Positions 15,030 to 23,056 of a stretch of 32,898 nt of DNA are shown one piece after another. A program made the position numbers and the translations under genes. Under the pieces are notes generated by a model. It did no database searches, was not told the origin of the DNA, and was given only the letters and a program-made list of their open reading frames with translations. The stretch spans positions 1-32,898 of the forward strand of contig CALMUY010000054.1 in assembly GCA_937873005.1 (NCBI GenBank), in the 5' to 3' direction. Within the stretch, counting starts at the first letter, position 1. Each line of letters begins with the position of its first letter. This DNA is from an uncultured Aeromicrobium sp. Its GTDB lineage: Bacteria; Actinomycetota; Actinomycetes; Propionibacteriales; Nocardioidaceae.

Positions 15030-16595
15030 ATGAGTCGTAGTCATGCTGCCAGCAGCACGGGCGAGGTCGATGAAAAGATCGATGCCAGTGTCCTGATTGT
15101 GGCGGGCGTTGTCGTGATGGGTTCCATCATGTCGATCCTGGACATCACCGTCGTCAACGTCGCGATTCCGACATTCCTCACCGAGTTTGAAGTCGACAAG
15201 ATTTCGACCGTCGCGTGGGTCGTGACGGCCTACACCTTGGCACTCGCGGCCGTCATCCCAATGACGGGCTGGGCGGCTGACCGCTTCGGCACCAAACGCC
15301 TCTACATGTTGGCGCTCGCGTTATTTACTGCCGGTTCCGTTTTGTGCGCCATGGCGTGGAGCATCGAAAGCCTTATTGCATTCCGCGTAGTTCAAGGTCT
15401 TGGCGGTGGCATGTTGATGCCGCTTGGCATGACCATCATGACTCGTGCTGCCGGTCCGAAACGTATGGGTCGACTCATGGCGATTTTGGGTATTCCCATG
15501 CTGCTCGGTCCGATCGCAGGGCCGATCTTGGGCGGCTGGCTGATTGAAGTTGCCACGTGGCATTGGATCTTCTTGATCAACTTGCCGCTCGGTATTGCCG
15601 CTTTGATTTACGCAGCGTTCGCTCTACCTAAGGATGAAGCCCACCCCAGCGAGACGTTCGACTTTGTCGGCATGCTGATGATGTCGCCAGGTCTTGCCCT
15701 CTTCTTGTACGGTGTGTCGTCGATTCCCGAAGTTGGCGGGATGGATCACGTCAAGGTGTGGGGCACGATGTTGGGTGGTGCGCTGCTCATCGCAGCCTTC
15801 GTCATCTATAGCTTCAAGCCTGCGCATCCTCTTTTGGACTTGCGATTGTTTAAGAACTTCAACTTGACGATTTCCATCGTGACGATGTTCCTTTTCGCCA
15901 GTGCGTTCTTCGGCGGCTTGTTCCTTGTGCCGACGTACCTGCAGCAAGTGGGCGGCGAAACCGCGCTTGGCGCGGGACTCCTGATGGCCCCGCAAGGTCT
16001 TGGCGCCATGCTCACGATGCCGCTCGCCGGAATCTTGGCCGACCGTTTCCCGGTGGGCCGAATCGTGCCTTTCGGTATCGCGATCATCACGGGGGGCATG
16101 TTCGCCCTCACGAAGATCGATGCAGATACGAGCAATACCCACCTGATGATCAACCTCTTCATCTTGGGTCTGGGCATGGGTCTGACCATGATGCCGATCA
16201 TGTCGTCGGCGTTGCGGACACTCCGCCCTCACGAAATCGCTCGTGGCTCAACGCTGCTCAACATCACGCAACAGATCGCATCCTCGATGGGTGTAGCGAC
16301 TATCTCCGTCGTTTTGGTTCAGAATCGTGAAGGATCGAAGGCGCTCGCGGCAGCAGAAGCGATGAACAAAGCAAAGATGGCAGGGACGCAGCCACCTGCA
16401 GACGTACTGGCAGTCATTGCCCAATACGGCGAATCTTTCCAATCAGTTGTGCTTGACGATCTGACGGCTTCATTCGTGGCGGCTTTCTTCATTTCGTGCA
16501 TCATGTGTGGGGTCGCGTTCTTGGCGAGCCTCTTGCTGCCGAAGAAGCGCAGCGCGGATGAGACTGAGAACGCGACGCCAGTCGTTATTCACTGA
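15030..16595 (+). CDS. MFS drug transporter, DHA2 (14-TM) family
   Basis: A 521-residue proton-driven exporter of the EmrB/QacA type. The sequence gives about 14 hydrophobic segments. Family motifs: LDITVVNVAIPTF in helix 1 (conserved Asp), GWAADRFGTKRLY (motif A between helices 2 and 3), RVVQGLGGGMLMPLG (motif B) and LGPIAGPILGGWLI (motif C, the antiporter motif). The ATG at 15030 has GAAAGAAG upstream. No regulator of the usual adjacent kind is present; control may sit in the long leader. Substrate unknown: drugs, dyes, siderophores or lipids are all possible. Confidence 0.93.
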   Translation: MSRSHAASSTGEVDEKIDASVLIVAGVVVMGSIMSILDITVVNVAIPTFLTEFEVDKISTVAWVVTAYTLALAAVIPMTGWAADRFGTKRLYMLALALFTAGSVLCAMAWSIESLIAFRVVQGLGGGMLMPLGMTIMTRAAGPKRMGRLMAILGIPMLLGPIAGPILGGWLIEVATWHWIFLINLPLGIAALIYAAFALPKDEAHPSETFDFVGMLMMSPGLALFLYGVSSIPEVGGMDHVKVWGTMLGGALLIAAFVIYSFKPAHPLLDLRLFKNFNLTISIVTMFLFASAFFGGLFLVPTYLQQVGGETALGAGLLMAPQGLGAMLTMPLAGILADRFPVGRIVPFGIAIITGGMFALTKIDADTSNTHLMINLFILGLGMGLTMMPIMSSALRTLRPHEIARGSTLLNITQQIASSMGVATISVVLVQNREGSKALAAAEAMNKAKMAGTQPPADVLAVIAQYGESFQSVVLDDLTASFVAAFFISCIMCGVAFLASLLLPKKRSADETENATPVVIH

Positions 16596-16631
16596 CGAGC
16601 GAGACCTACTCACGTTTCGGTCACGTGACGG

Positions 16632-17369
16632 TCAGGTGTCGCGAGCAACTTTCCAGTTAGTTGCTTGCGCCACAGGACGAATCACCATCAAATCGATGTC
16701 GACATGGCTGGGTCGCGTTGCAACCCAAGCAATGGCTTGCGCGATATCTTCGGCAGTTAAAGGTTGCGCGACGCCCGCATACACGGCCTCGGCGCGTTCG
16801 TGATCGCCAGCGAAGCGGTTGAGTGAGAACTCTTCGGTGTGGACCATGCCCGGCGCGATCTCGGTAATCCGAACAGGTGTCCCGTTCAGTTCGAGGCGCA
16901 GCGTCTCGGTGATGGCTTTGAGCGCGTGCTTAGCAGCCGTGTACCCGCCACCGCCTTCGTACGTTGAGTGGCCGGCGGTCGAGCCGACGTTGATGATGGT
17001 GCCTGCAGTTGCGGCAATCAAGGCAGGCGCGAACGCTTGCGTGACTGAAACCGTGCCAAGCACATTGACGTCATACATGCGACGCCACTGTTCGAGATCA
17101 GCATCGACAACATGGTCGAGGTCGAATGCTCCGCCAGCATTGTTGACGAGCACGTCGAGCGTTCCGCTGACCTGCGCCGCAGCTGACGAAACCGATTGGG
17201 GATCGGTGATGTCACAGACAATCGCGGTCCCGCCAATCTCATCGGCGAGCGTTGTGATTCGGTCAAATCGGCGAGCCAGACAGTAGACATGGAATCCATG
17301 GGTGGCCAACTCGCGAGCGGTGGCCGCTCCAATTCCGCTGCTTGCGCCCGTTACGACTGCGTTCTTCAT
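16632..17369 (-). CDS. Short-chain dehydrogenase/reductase
   Basis: A 245-residue classical SDR, cytoplasmic, expected to oxidise or reduce an alcohol/carbonyl with NAD(P). The cofactor motif TGASSGIG is at 7-14, NNAG at 76-79, and the catalytic set is Ser130, Tyr143, Lys147 (YTAAK). Basic residues after the second strand (ARR, 32-34) suggest NADP(H) preference. It resembles the YdfG (3-hydroxy acid / serine dehydrogenase) group, but substrate cannot be assigned. It is divergent from mshA with 26 bases between start codons; a -10 candidate TATTCT (17384-17389, minus strand) lies there. Confidence 0.9.
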   Translation of the reverse strand: MKNAVVTGASSGIGAATARELATHGFHVYCLARRFDRITTLADEIGGTAIVCDITDPQSVSSAAAQVSGTLDVLVNNAGGAFDLDHVVDADLEQWRRMYDVNVLGTVSVTQAFAPALIAATAGTIINVGSTAGHSTYEGGGGYTAAKHALKAITETLRLELNGTPVRITEIAPGMVHTEEFSLNRFAGDHERAEAVYAGVAQPLTAEDIAQAIAWVATRPSHVDIDLMVIRPVAQATNWKVARDT

Positions 17370-17395
17370 AGGACAAGCGTGCCAGAATAGACAAC

Positions 17396-18604
17396 ATGGT
17401 TGAGGCCAAACCGCGACGCGTGGCGATGCTGTCGGCGCACACGTCGCCTCTGGAACAGCCCGGATCGGGCGATGCTGGTGGGATGAACGTCTACGTGCTC
17501 GAGCTTTCGCGCAAGCTGGCTCGCTCTGGGTTCGAGGTCGACATGTTTACTCGCGCCACATCTCGGCACCAGCCCCTCGTGATTGATGTTGAGCCCGGGA
17601 TTCGAGTGCACAATGTGGCGGCCGGGCCGTTCGAGGGACTCAACAAGAACGAACTGCCCACCCAAATGTGTTCCTTTGTGCGTGACGTTTTGCGGGTTGA
17701 AGCCCGGCACGAACCCGGATATTTTGATCTGATTCACTCCCACTATTGGTTGTCCGGACAAGTGGGTACGGTCCTTCGCGATCGATGGAACGTGCCGTTG
17801 GTGCACACCATGCACACGATGGCGAAAGTCAAGAATGCGGCACTCGCCGAAGGCGATGAGCCTGAACCGCGAGGGCGTGAGCGCGGAGAAGAGGAAATCG
17901 TGCGGCTCGCCGACCGGCTTATCGCCAATACCGACGAGGAACGCCACGAACTCATCGACCTTTATTCAGCAGATCGCGACAAGGTGCGGGTTGTGCATCC
18001 CGGAGTCGATTTGTCAGTGTTCCGTCCTCGTGCCACCCCTCAAGAACCGCCGCTCATCCTGTTTGCAGGGCGTATCCAGCCCTTGAAGGCGCCCGATCTC
18101 GTACTCAAGGCGTCGGCTCTCTTGTCAGACGTTGACCACCGTGTCGTGATCGTTGGGGGAGTGTCGGGGAACGGAGTCGAGCACCCGGACGCGCTAAGCG
18201 ATTTGGCTCGTGATCTGGATATCGCTGGTCGAGTAGATTTCCATCCCGCAGTCAGCCAAAGCGAACTAGCCGAATGGTATTCGCGGGCCGCGGTCGTGTG
18301 CGTGCCTTCATACAATGAGTCGTTTGGGCTCGTGGCACTTGAGGCGCAAGCCTGTGGAACCCCAGTCGTCGCGGCGCACGTTGGTGGCCTTGGCACGGCT
18401 GTCGTTGATGGTGTTACGGGCACTCTCGTTGCCGGTCACGAGCCTGCCGCGTTTGCTCAAGCGATCCGCCCCTATCTGACGAACCCACAAGTGCGGTCGG
18501 CGGCGAGCGCGAAAGCCGTGGACTTCGCATCAGGGTTCGGATGGAATACGACGGCAGCCAAAACGATTGAGGTGTATGAAGAAGCGCTCCAGGAGTTCAC
18601 ATGA
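17396..18604 (+). CDS. mshA: D-inositol-3-phosphate glycosyltransferase (mycothiol pathway)
   Basis: A 402-residue GT4 glycosyltransferase that joins UDP-GlcNAc to 1D-myo-inositol 3-phosphate, the first step of mycothiol synthesis. The N-terminus MLSAHTSPLEQPGSGDAGG and MNVYVLELSRKLAR is nearly diagnostic of MshA, and the C-terminal domain carries the EX7E-type loop YNESFGLVALEAQACGTPVV. Possible leaderless start: CAGAAT (17383-17388) lies 7 nt before the ATG, though its first base is off consensus. It overlaps the YbjN-domain gene by ATGA, the same pair as Rv0486-Rv0487 in M. tuberculosis. Its presence indicates that this organism uses mycothiol as its main low-molecular-weight thiol. Confidence 0.94.
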   Translation: MVEAKPRRVAMLSAHTSPLEQPGSGDAGGMNVYVLELSRKLARSGFEVDMFTRATSRHQPLVIDVEPGIRVHNVAAGPFEGLNKNELPTQMCSFVRDVLRVEARHEPGYFDLIHSHYWLSGQVGTVLRDRWNVPLVHTMHTMAKVKNAALAEGDEPEPRGRERGEEEIVRLADRLIANTDEERHELIDLYSADRDKVRVVHPGVDLSVFRPRATPQEPPLILFAGRIQPLKAPDLVLKASALLSDVDHRVVIVGGVSGNGVEHPDALSDLARDLDIAGRVDFHPAVSQSELAEWYSRAAVVCVPSYNESFGLVALEAQACGTPVVAAHVGGLGTAVVDGVTGTLVAGHEPAAFAQAIRPYLTNPQVRSAASAKAVDFASGFGWNTTAAKTIEVYEEALQEFT

Positions 18605-19083
18605 CAGTTCACGACACCATCGTTGAGGCGCTGCATACTGCCGAATTGGATTTTGTTCAGCACAGTGCTGACACGTTTGAGATCGAACTTCCGGGAGTAC
18701 GCAAACTCAAGACCACCTGCCGATTGACGGTCGGTCGTCACGCGCTCTCAATTCAAGCGTTTGTTGCGAGGAACCCCGACGAAAACCACGAAGCGGTTTA
18801 TCGGTGGATGCTCGAAAAGAATCTGAAGATGTATGTCGTGTCTTTTGCCGTCGATGCCGCTGGTGACATCTATCTCGATGGAAAACTGCCGCTCGAAGCT
18901 GTCACGGTCGATGAAATGGATCGGGTCTTGGGTTCAGTCCTGCAGTATGCCGACGAATCGTTCAACATGATTCTCGATTTGGGGTTCGCTACGTCCATAC
19001 GGAAGGAATGGCAGTGGCGAGAATCGCGAGGCGAATCAACTGCCAACCTTGAAGCATTCCGCCACCTGCGTTCGAAGGAGTAG
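18601..19083 (+). CDS. YbjN-domain protein
   Basis: A 160-residue cytoplasmic protein of the YbjN family (fold like type III secretion chaperones). Features are the sensory-type fold start (IVEALHTAELDFVQHSADTF), central RNPDENHEAVYRWMLEKNLK, and VSFAVDAAGDIYLDGKLPLE, as in Rv0487. It starts in a 4-base overlap with mshA, a linkage kept in many actinomycetes, which suggests a role tied to mycothiol synthesis or a conserved operon accident. No catalytic residues are evident and function is unknown. Confidence 0.88.
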   Translation: MTVHDTIVEALHTAELDFVQHSADTFEIELPGVRKLKTTCRLTVGRHALSIQAFVARNPDENHEAVYRWMLEKNLKMYVVSFAVDAAGDIYLDGKLPLEAVTVDEMDRVLGSVLQYADESFNMILDLGFATSIRKEWQWRESRGESTANLEAFRHLRSKE

Positions 19084-19085
19084 TA

Positions 19086-19658
19086 ATGGAGGCCTTGGTT
19101 TTCGCGGACTTCACTGATGTGGAGTCCTACCTCGGTGCTGTCCGATTCGAACGAGCCGCGGCCCTGCACTCGATTCTCACCGGCGAACAAGTAAACATTC
19201 ATTATCGAGCCATCGAGCCGACCGGCGCCCTCGATCCCGAAGAGGCGATCAACTCTGCCCGAGTCTCCGGTATTGACCTCAACATTGATGACATCGTGCC
19301 TGCCGATTCCACTGATGCCTGGCGGTTGGCCGTGTGGGCGGGTGCCGTGAGCGCACAGGCCCAGCGTGATTTCGTGCATCAGGTGTGGCGAGCGCACTTC
19401 CTCGAAGGCGCAGATATAGCCGACCCCATTGTGCTCGCTGGACGGGCTGCGCTCGCCGGGTTGGACTTGGCAATCGCTGAAGAAGTGCTCGCTGAAGGTC
19501 AGTTCCTCGGCGAAGTTATTCAACAGCGTGAAACCGCCGCATCACTCAACGCTTCGGCGACTCCCTTCATCGTGGTCGATGCGGTCTACACGATCGTCGG
19601 ATTGCAGTCCCAAGATCAGTACGTGCGCGCACTCGCATCGATTCGTGACGCACGTTAA
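19086..19658 (+). CDS. FrnE/DsbA-like thioredoxin-fold protein lacking cysteines
   Basis: A 190-residue DsbA-family protein of the FrnE branch. FrnE proteins normally start with an S-D-V-V-C-P-W-C-Y-I-G pattern; here the aligned segment is ADFTDVESYLG, so both active-site cysteines are replaced (Asp11 and Ser14) while the flanking Asp, Tyr and Gly remain. The whole protein contains no cysteine. The helical-insert motif AHFLEGADI (103-111) and the cis-proline loop SATPFIVVD (Pro160) are kept, so the fold should be intact but not redox-active. It follows the ybjN gene by two bases, so it is in the mshA operon. It may have a binding or isomerase-like role. Its stop overlaps the convergent acyl-synthetase stop (TTAA). 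Confidence 0.75.
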   Translation: MEALVFADFTDVESYLGAVRFERAAALHSILTGEQVNIHYRAIEPTGALDPEEAINSARVSGIDLNIDDIVPADSTDAWRLAVWAGAVSAQAQRDFVHQVWRAHFLEGADIADPIVLAGRAALAGLDLAIAEEVLAEGQFLGEVIQQRETAASLNASATPFIVVDAVYTIVGLQSQDQYVRALASIRDAR

Positions 19659-21328
19659 TGAATCGTCCCTGCGCTCGCCTGGCGTGAAAGTGCGGGGCGA
19701 TCGATCTTGGCGTTGTGCCGACGATCGACGGGCAACTTCTTGATAAAGACAAAGTCTTCGATTCCACTCGTTGCCTCGAATTGTGAAGCAACATCTTTCA
19801 GTTTTGCGCGAAGTGCATCTTTGCTTTCATGCGAGCCCGGAACGAGTTCAATGCACATGGCGGGCTTCTTGCTCCCATCGGCTTGTGTCAAGGCGATCAG
19901 GGCACTGCGATGAACGTGTTGAATGGTGTTGAAGATGGGTTCGCACTGAAGCGCAAAGTAGGTCTTGTCTGTTGTCACCACCCGATGCGAAACCCGACCG
20001 CACACCCACAAGCGGTTTGATTCGTCGAGAAAACCCGTGTCGCCGAGGCGATGCCAATGCAATTCCTCGCCCAAGATCTTGTTCTCGAGCATGTCTTTCT
20101 CGGACTGGTAGTAGTGGTCGCTCACGTGCGGGCCACGCACAATCACTTCGCCGACTTCATTCGGGCCGCATTCAGACACCGACTCGAGTGAATCGATGGG
20201 GCCGTCGGTTATTTCGACGATCCTCACTTCCACGCCCGCCAGCGCATTACCAACGCACACGCCCCGGCCTGTTTCGCTTTGAGGCCACGTCTCGTTCACA
20301 ACAGTTGTGCCGTCGATTTCGGCAACCGGCAGAGCCTCGGTCGCGCCGTAGTTTGAATACAACTCCCCGTTGGGGATCATCTTCTTGACAGCTTCGTAAA
20401 GCGGTCCTTGAATTTCTGCCCCGCCAGAAACGATGCGTTTGAACGAAGGCAAAGTGATACCGCGAGGGTTGCAATAGTTCGTCAAGTTCACGAGCAGCGC
20501 GGGAGACGCAAACATCGACTTCACACCGTTGTCGTTGATCACCTTGACGAGCTTGCCGGGGTTTGCGTCGCCAGGGCCTTTCGTGGCGAAGTTCATCGGC
20601 GGCACCACGACGGTCCCGCCGTGTGCCAGGCCGATGATCCAAAAAATGGGGAACGTTGGCATGTCGAGAATGTCGCCGTGGGAATCGAGTTGCCATTGCG
20701 CTTGCACGCCAGCGATGACTTGGGAGAGATTGCGTTGAGTCATGACGGTCGGCTTGGGTGTGCCGGTGCTGCCGGTTGTGAATGCGATGACCGCGATGTC
20801 AGTGGGCTTAACGTCGAGCTTTTCGGGTGTCTGGGGGACAGGGCGCTCGAGCGAACGCAAGGTTGTGAAACCGGGCGCGGACTTTGGGCCAACCAAGATC
20901 TTGCGCGTGATGGAGTCTTTCCCCCAGCCAAAGACTCGCTGCGCGAGGAAAGCCTCGGGGGTGCCAAAGAATACGTCGGGCCCAACTCGGCGCAGGCAGG
21001 CGTCGATCTTGGTTAGCCCATGGCTGTGCGGTTCGACGCCAACCATGATTGCGCCGATTCGCCACAGGGCAAGTGACAGGACGAGTGCATCTTCACCGGG
21101 TGGAACCATAAACGAGCACAAGGTGCCGCGTTCGATCCCGTACTCCCGCAGGCCAACTGCGAGCCGCTCGGCGCGGTCGCTCAATTCCTTGAACGTCGTG
21201 ATCTCGTTTTTCGTTGATCCCCACGGAGTTGACTTGATGTGGATGAGCGCGGCCCGGTTCGGGTCTTCTTCGGCGATGGCCCGAATCTTGTCGGGAAGAT
21301 CAATGATCGTGTTGAGCGGATTCGTCAT
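19655..21328 (-). CDS. OleC-like acyl-adenylating enzyme (beta-lactone synthetase family candidate)
   Basis: A 557-residue ANL-superfamily enzyme. Motifs: phosphate loop TTGSTGTPKP (184-193), YGATEALPV (327-335), a hinge Asp in HRLGDTG, and the A10 lysine in PVDRRHNAKIDR (Lys541). YGATEALPV, DMPTFPIFW (222-230) and RHNAKI are, by my recollection, features of OleC, which adenylates beta-hydroxy acids and closes them to beta-lactones on the way to long-chain olefins. The usual Gly of PKG is Pro192 here. It overlaps an alpha/beta hydrolase gene by ATGA, as a two-gene unit divergent from a TetR gene. OleA and OleD homologues are not adjacent. The alternative is an ordinary fatty acid-CoA ligase. 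Confidence 0.75.
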   Translation of the reverse strand: MTNPLNTIIDLPDKIRAIAEEDPNRAALIHIKSTPWGSTKNEITTFKELSDRAERLAVGLREYGIERGTLCSFMVPPGEDALVLSLALWRIGAIMVGVEPHSHGLTKIDACLRRVGPDVFFGTPEAFLAQRVFGWGKDSITRKILVGPKSAPGFTTLRSLERPVPQTPEKLDVKPTDIAVIAFTTGSTGTPKPTVMTQRNLSQVIAGVQAQWQLDSHGDILDMPTFPIFWIIGLAHGGTVVVPPMNFATKGPGDANPGKLVKVINDNGVKSMFASPALLVNLTNYCNPRGITLPSFKRIVSGGAEIQGPLYEAVKKMIPNGELYSNYGATEALPVAEIDGTTVVNETWPQSETGRGVCVGNALAGVEVRIVEITDGPIDSLESVSECGPNEVGEVIVRGPHVSDHYYQSEKDMLENKILGEELHWHRLGDTGFLDESNRLWVCGRVSHRVVTTDKTYFALQCEPIFNTIQHVHRSALIALTQADGSKKPAMCIELVPGSHESKDALRAKLKDVASQFEATSGIEDFVFIKKLPVDRRHNAKIDRPALSRQASAGTIH

Positions 21329-22185
21329 GAGACAACTTTCTTGTCAGCGGCGGAAATATGAGCTTCCAGATCGAGAATGAGCGAGGTAATGGCTTCGGGA
21401 TCTTCTAGCATCGGCAAGTGCCCGCAACCCTCGATGACGTCGAGTCGCTCGGCATTGAGTTGGGTACGTAAGTGCGAAGAATCGTTGCGAGACAGAACAA
21501 GGTTCTTGTCACCCCACACAATCCAGGTGGGCACGAGGTTCTTGGTGCGTGAACTATCGATCTGCCCGTAGGAGCCCATGTCGTCGAGCACGTCGATGAG
21601 CGCGGGAAGTTGATCAGCGCGCAGTTGGCAAGCCACGAGTTCGGGATCGTGATGGAGGTTCTTTGCGATGCCTTTGGGGCCGAGTTGGAACCGGAGCACG
21701 ATGGGTGTGAAGAACCGCGGGGTGCGGATGTGGCGGGAGAGCGAACGCAGTGCACGTGTGCCGAGCGAAAAGGATCGCTTCATGGTGTGCAGGAACCCGA
21801 TGTGGCCGCCGCTGAAACTGACTTCGGTGAGCGGATTGATCGCGATGATGCCTTGGACGAGTTCGGGGTGCCTGCGCGAAAGTTGAACGGCGATATTCGT
21901 TCCCATGCAATTGCCGACAACCAGTACAGGCCCGACGTCGAGTGAGGTGAGTAAGGCCGCCGTGATGTCAACGAGATCATCAAGTGTCGCAGGGCGTGGC
22001 CCGCGCCCAGAGGTACCAAAACCGGGCAAATCGACAGCCACGACTCGGTGAGTGGTGCTGAGGGATTCGATTTGATTTCGCCAAATGGTCGAAGATGTTC
22101 CACCGTTGTGAAGCATCAATATCGTTGGCCCGGAACCTTCGTCGAGATACGACATTTCAAAGGTTTTATGCTGAATACTCTTCAT
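21325..22185 (-). CDS. Alpha/beta hydrolase with cysteine nucleophile
   Basis: A 286-residue alpha/beta hydrolase. The nucleophile elbow reads VVGNCMGTN, placing Cys93 where Ser is usual. The acid is probably Asp226 (WGDKNLVL) and the base His256 (EGCGHLPM); the oxyanion region is LHNGGTSS (25-32). Cys nucleophiles occur in dienelactone-hydrolase-like enzymes. OleB, the usual OleC partner, uses Asp instead, so this is not a standard OleB. It is translated with the OleC-like gene downstream and could open, transfer or edit its product. Start: ATG at 22185, giving a normal family N-terminus; a -10 candidate TAAACT lies further upstream on the minus strand. Confidence 0.85.
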   Translation of the reverse strand: MKSIQHKTFEMSYLDEGSGPTILMLHNGGTSSTIWRNQIESLSTTHRVVAVDLPGFGTSGRGPRPATLDDLVDITAALLTSLDVGPVLVVGNCMGTNIAVQLSRRHPELVQGIIAINPLTEVSFSGGHIGFLHTMKRSFSLGTRALRSLSRHIRTPRFFTPIVLRFQLGPKGIAKNLHHDPELVACQLRADQLPALIDVLDDMGSYGQIDSSRTKNLVPTWIVWGDKNLVLSRNDSSHLRTQLNAERLDVIEGCGHLPMLEDPEAITSLILDLEAHISAADKKVVS

Positions 22186-22313
22186 GGGAGTCCGCGATTA
22201 ATGTGGATCGCAAAGCGACTGAACCCGAGTCATGTACGAGTTAGTTTATCAATGAATCGAGAGACTCACATCACATTTCTTGAAATTGGCTGGTTATCGC
22301 TAGACTCGCTCAG
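22186..22313. promoter_or_regulatory. Divergent control region between hydrolase and tetR
   Basis: This 128-base region lies between divergent genes. For tetR, TAGACT (22301-22306) ends 7 nt before the GTG, with TTGAAA (22280-22285) as a -35 at a short 15-nt spacing. A perfect 5-bp inverted repeat ATTTC-TT-GAAAT (22275-22286) covers that -35. A direct repeat CGAGT-N6-CGAGT (about 22228-22243) lies nearer the hydrolase side. Either could be the TetR operator; neither is long enough to be certain. Confidence 0.4.
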
Positions 22314-22967
22314 GTGTCAGTTGAATCAGGATCCTGGGCATCTCAGTTGCCGCGCGGGCCACACAGTTTGACGCGCGCACAAGTTGAGGGTTCGCAGCGT
22401 GAACGGCTCATGTTTGCGATGGTCGAGGCGGTTGCCGAAAAGGGCTACAACGCGACCACCATTGCTGATGTCGTGGCAAGCGCGGGCGTTTCGCGAGCAA
22501 CCTTTTACCAACTTCTTGATGACAAATTGGCGTGTTTCGTCGAAGCGAACCGAATCGCCTCACGCATGATGCTCGGCACGCTCGAGTCCGCCATCAGTGC
22601 CATCAGCGAGATCGAAGGAATCACGACCGAACAGCGGATGAACCTGCTTGTTGAGCGATATCTCGAAAGCATCACAACGTTCGCCGATTTTGCCAAAGTT
22701 TTTCTTGTTGAGGTGTTCTCCGCAGGTCCGGACGCGGTTGCGCACCGTCTCGAACAGATGGAGGCGTTTATCAATCTCGTAGCGAACGCCGGATGGCAAG
22801 CCGACATATCGGATCTCGAAGGAGGCCAATTCGAGGCAATCGTCGAGGTTATCGTTTCGGCTTTGAGTCTAAAAGTAACGACAGCCATCGCAATTGGTGA
22901 CCTGAGTTCACTGGAGTCCTTCAAAGCGTCAACCGCAATTCTCGTCGCGAAACTCATCAATAACTGA
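22314..22967 (+). CDS. TetR/AcrR-family transcriptional regulator
   Basis: A 217-residue regulator with an N-terminal TetR helix-turn-helix (about 29-78; MVEAVAEKGYNATTIADVV and VSRATFYQLLDDKLACF) and a helical ligand-binding domain without recognisable specificity. A GTG start at 22314 with a -10 seven bases upstream fits a leaderless mRNA; the next in-frame Met codons would cut into the DNA-binding domain. It is divergent from the hydrolase/OleC-like unit, the usual arrangement for a local repressor, so it likely controls that unit and itself in response to an acyl or lactone ligand (inference). Confidence 0.9.
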   Translation: MSVESGSWASQLPRGPHSLTRAQVEGSQRERLMFAMVEAVAEKGYNATTIADVVASAGVSRATFYQLLDDKLACFVEANRIASRMMLGTLESAISAISEIEGITTEQRMNLLVERYLESITTFADFAKVFLVEVFSAGPDAVAHRLEQMEAFINLVANAGWQADISDLEGGQFEAIVEVIVSALSLKVTTAIAIGDLSSLESFKASTAILVAKLINN

Positions 22968-23044
22968 CTTTCTTCGCGCGCCGATACTGCGCCCAGCGAA
23001 CGAGATGTGTCTCACCTTCGTCTCCTAAGCGCAACCGGGCAGTT

Positions 23045-23056
23045 TAGGCTGAACAC
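23045..23056 (+). promoter_or_regulatory. Leaderless promoter of gpmA
   Basis: TAGGCT (23045-23050) is followed by GAACAC and the ATG at 23057. No Shine-Dalgarno is present. The preceding bases after the tetR stop (22968-23044) show nothing else clear. Confidence 0.55.

Noticed and set aside
16620..16629. Palindrome GTCACGTGAC between the exporter and SDR stops
   Set aside because: Only 10 bp, in a convergent gap with no promoter to regulate; not enough to call an operator or terminator.
21325..22185. OleB (haloalkane dehalogenase-like beta-lactone decarboxylase)
   Set aside because: OleB uses an Asp nucleophile; the elbow here is GNCMG with Cys, so only the general alpha/beta hydrolase call is kept.
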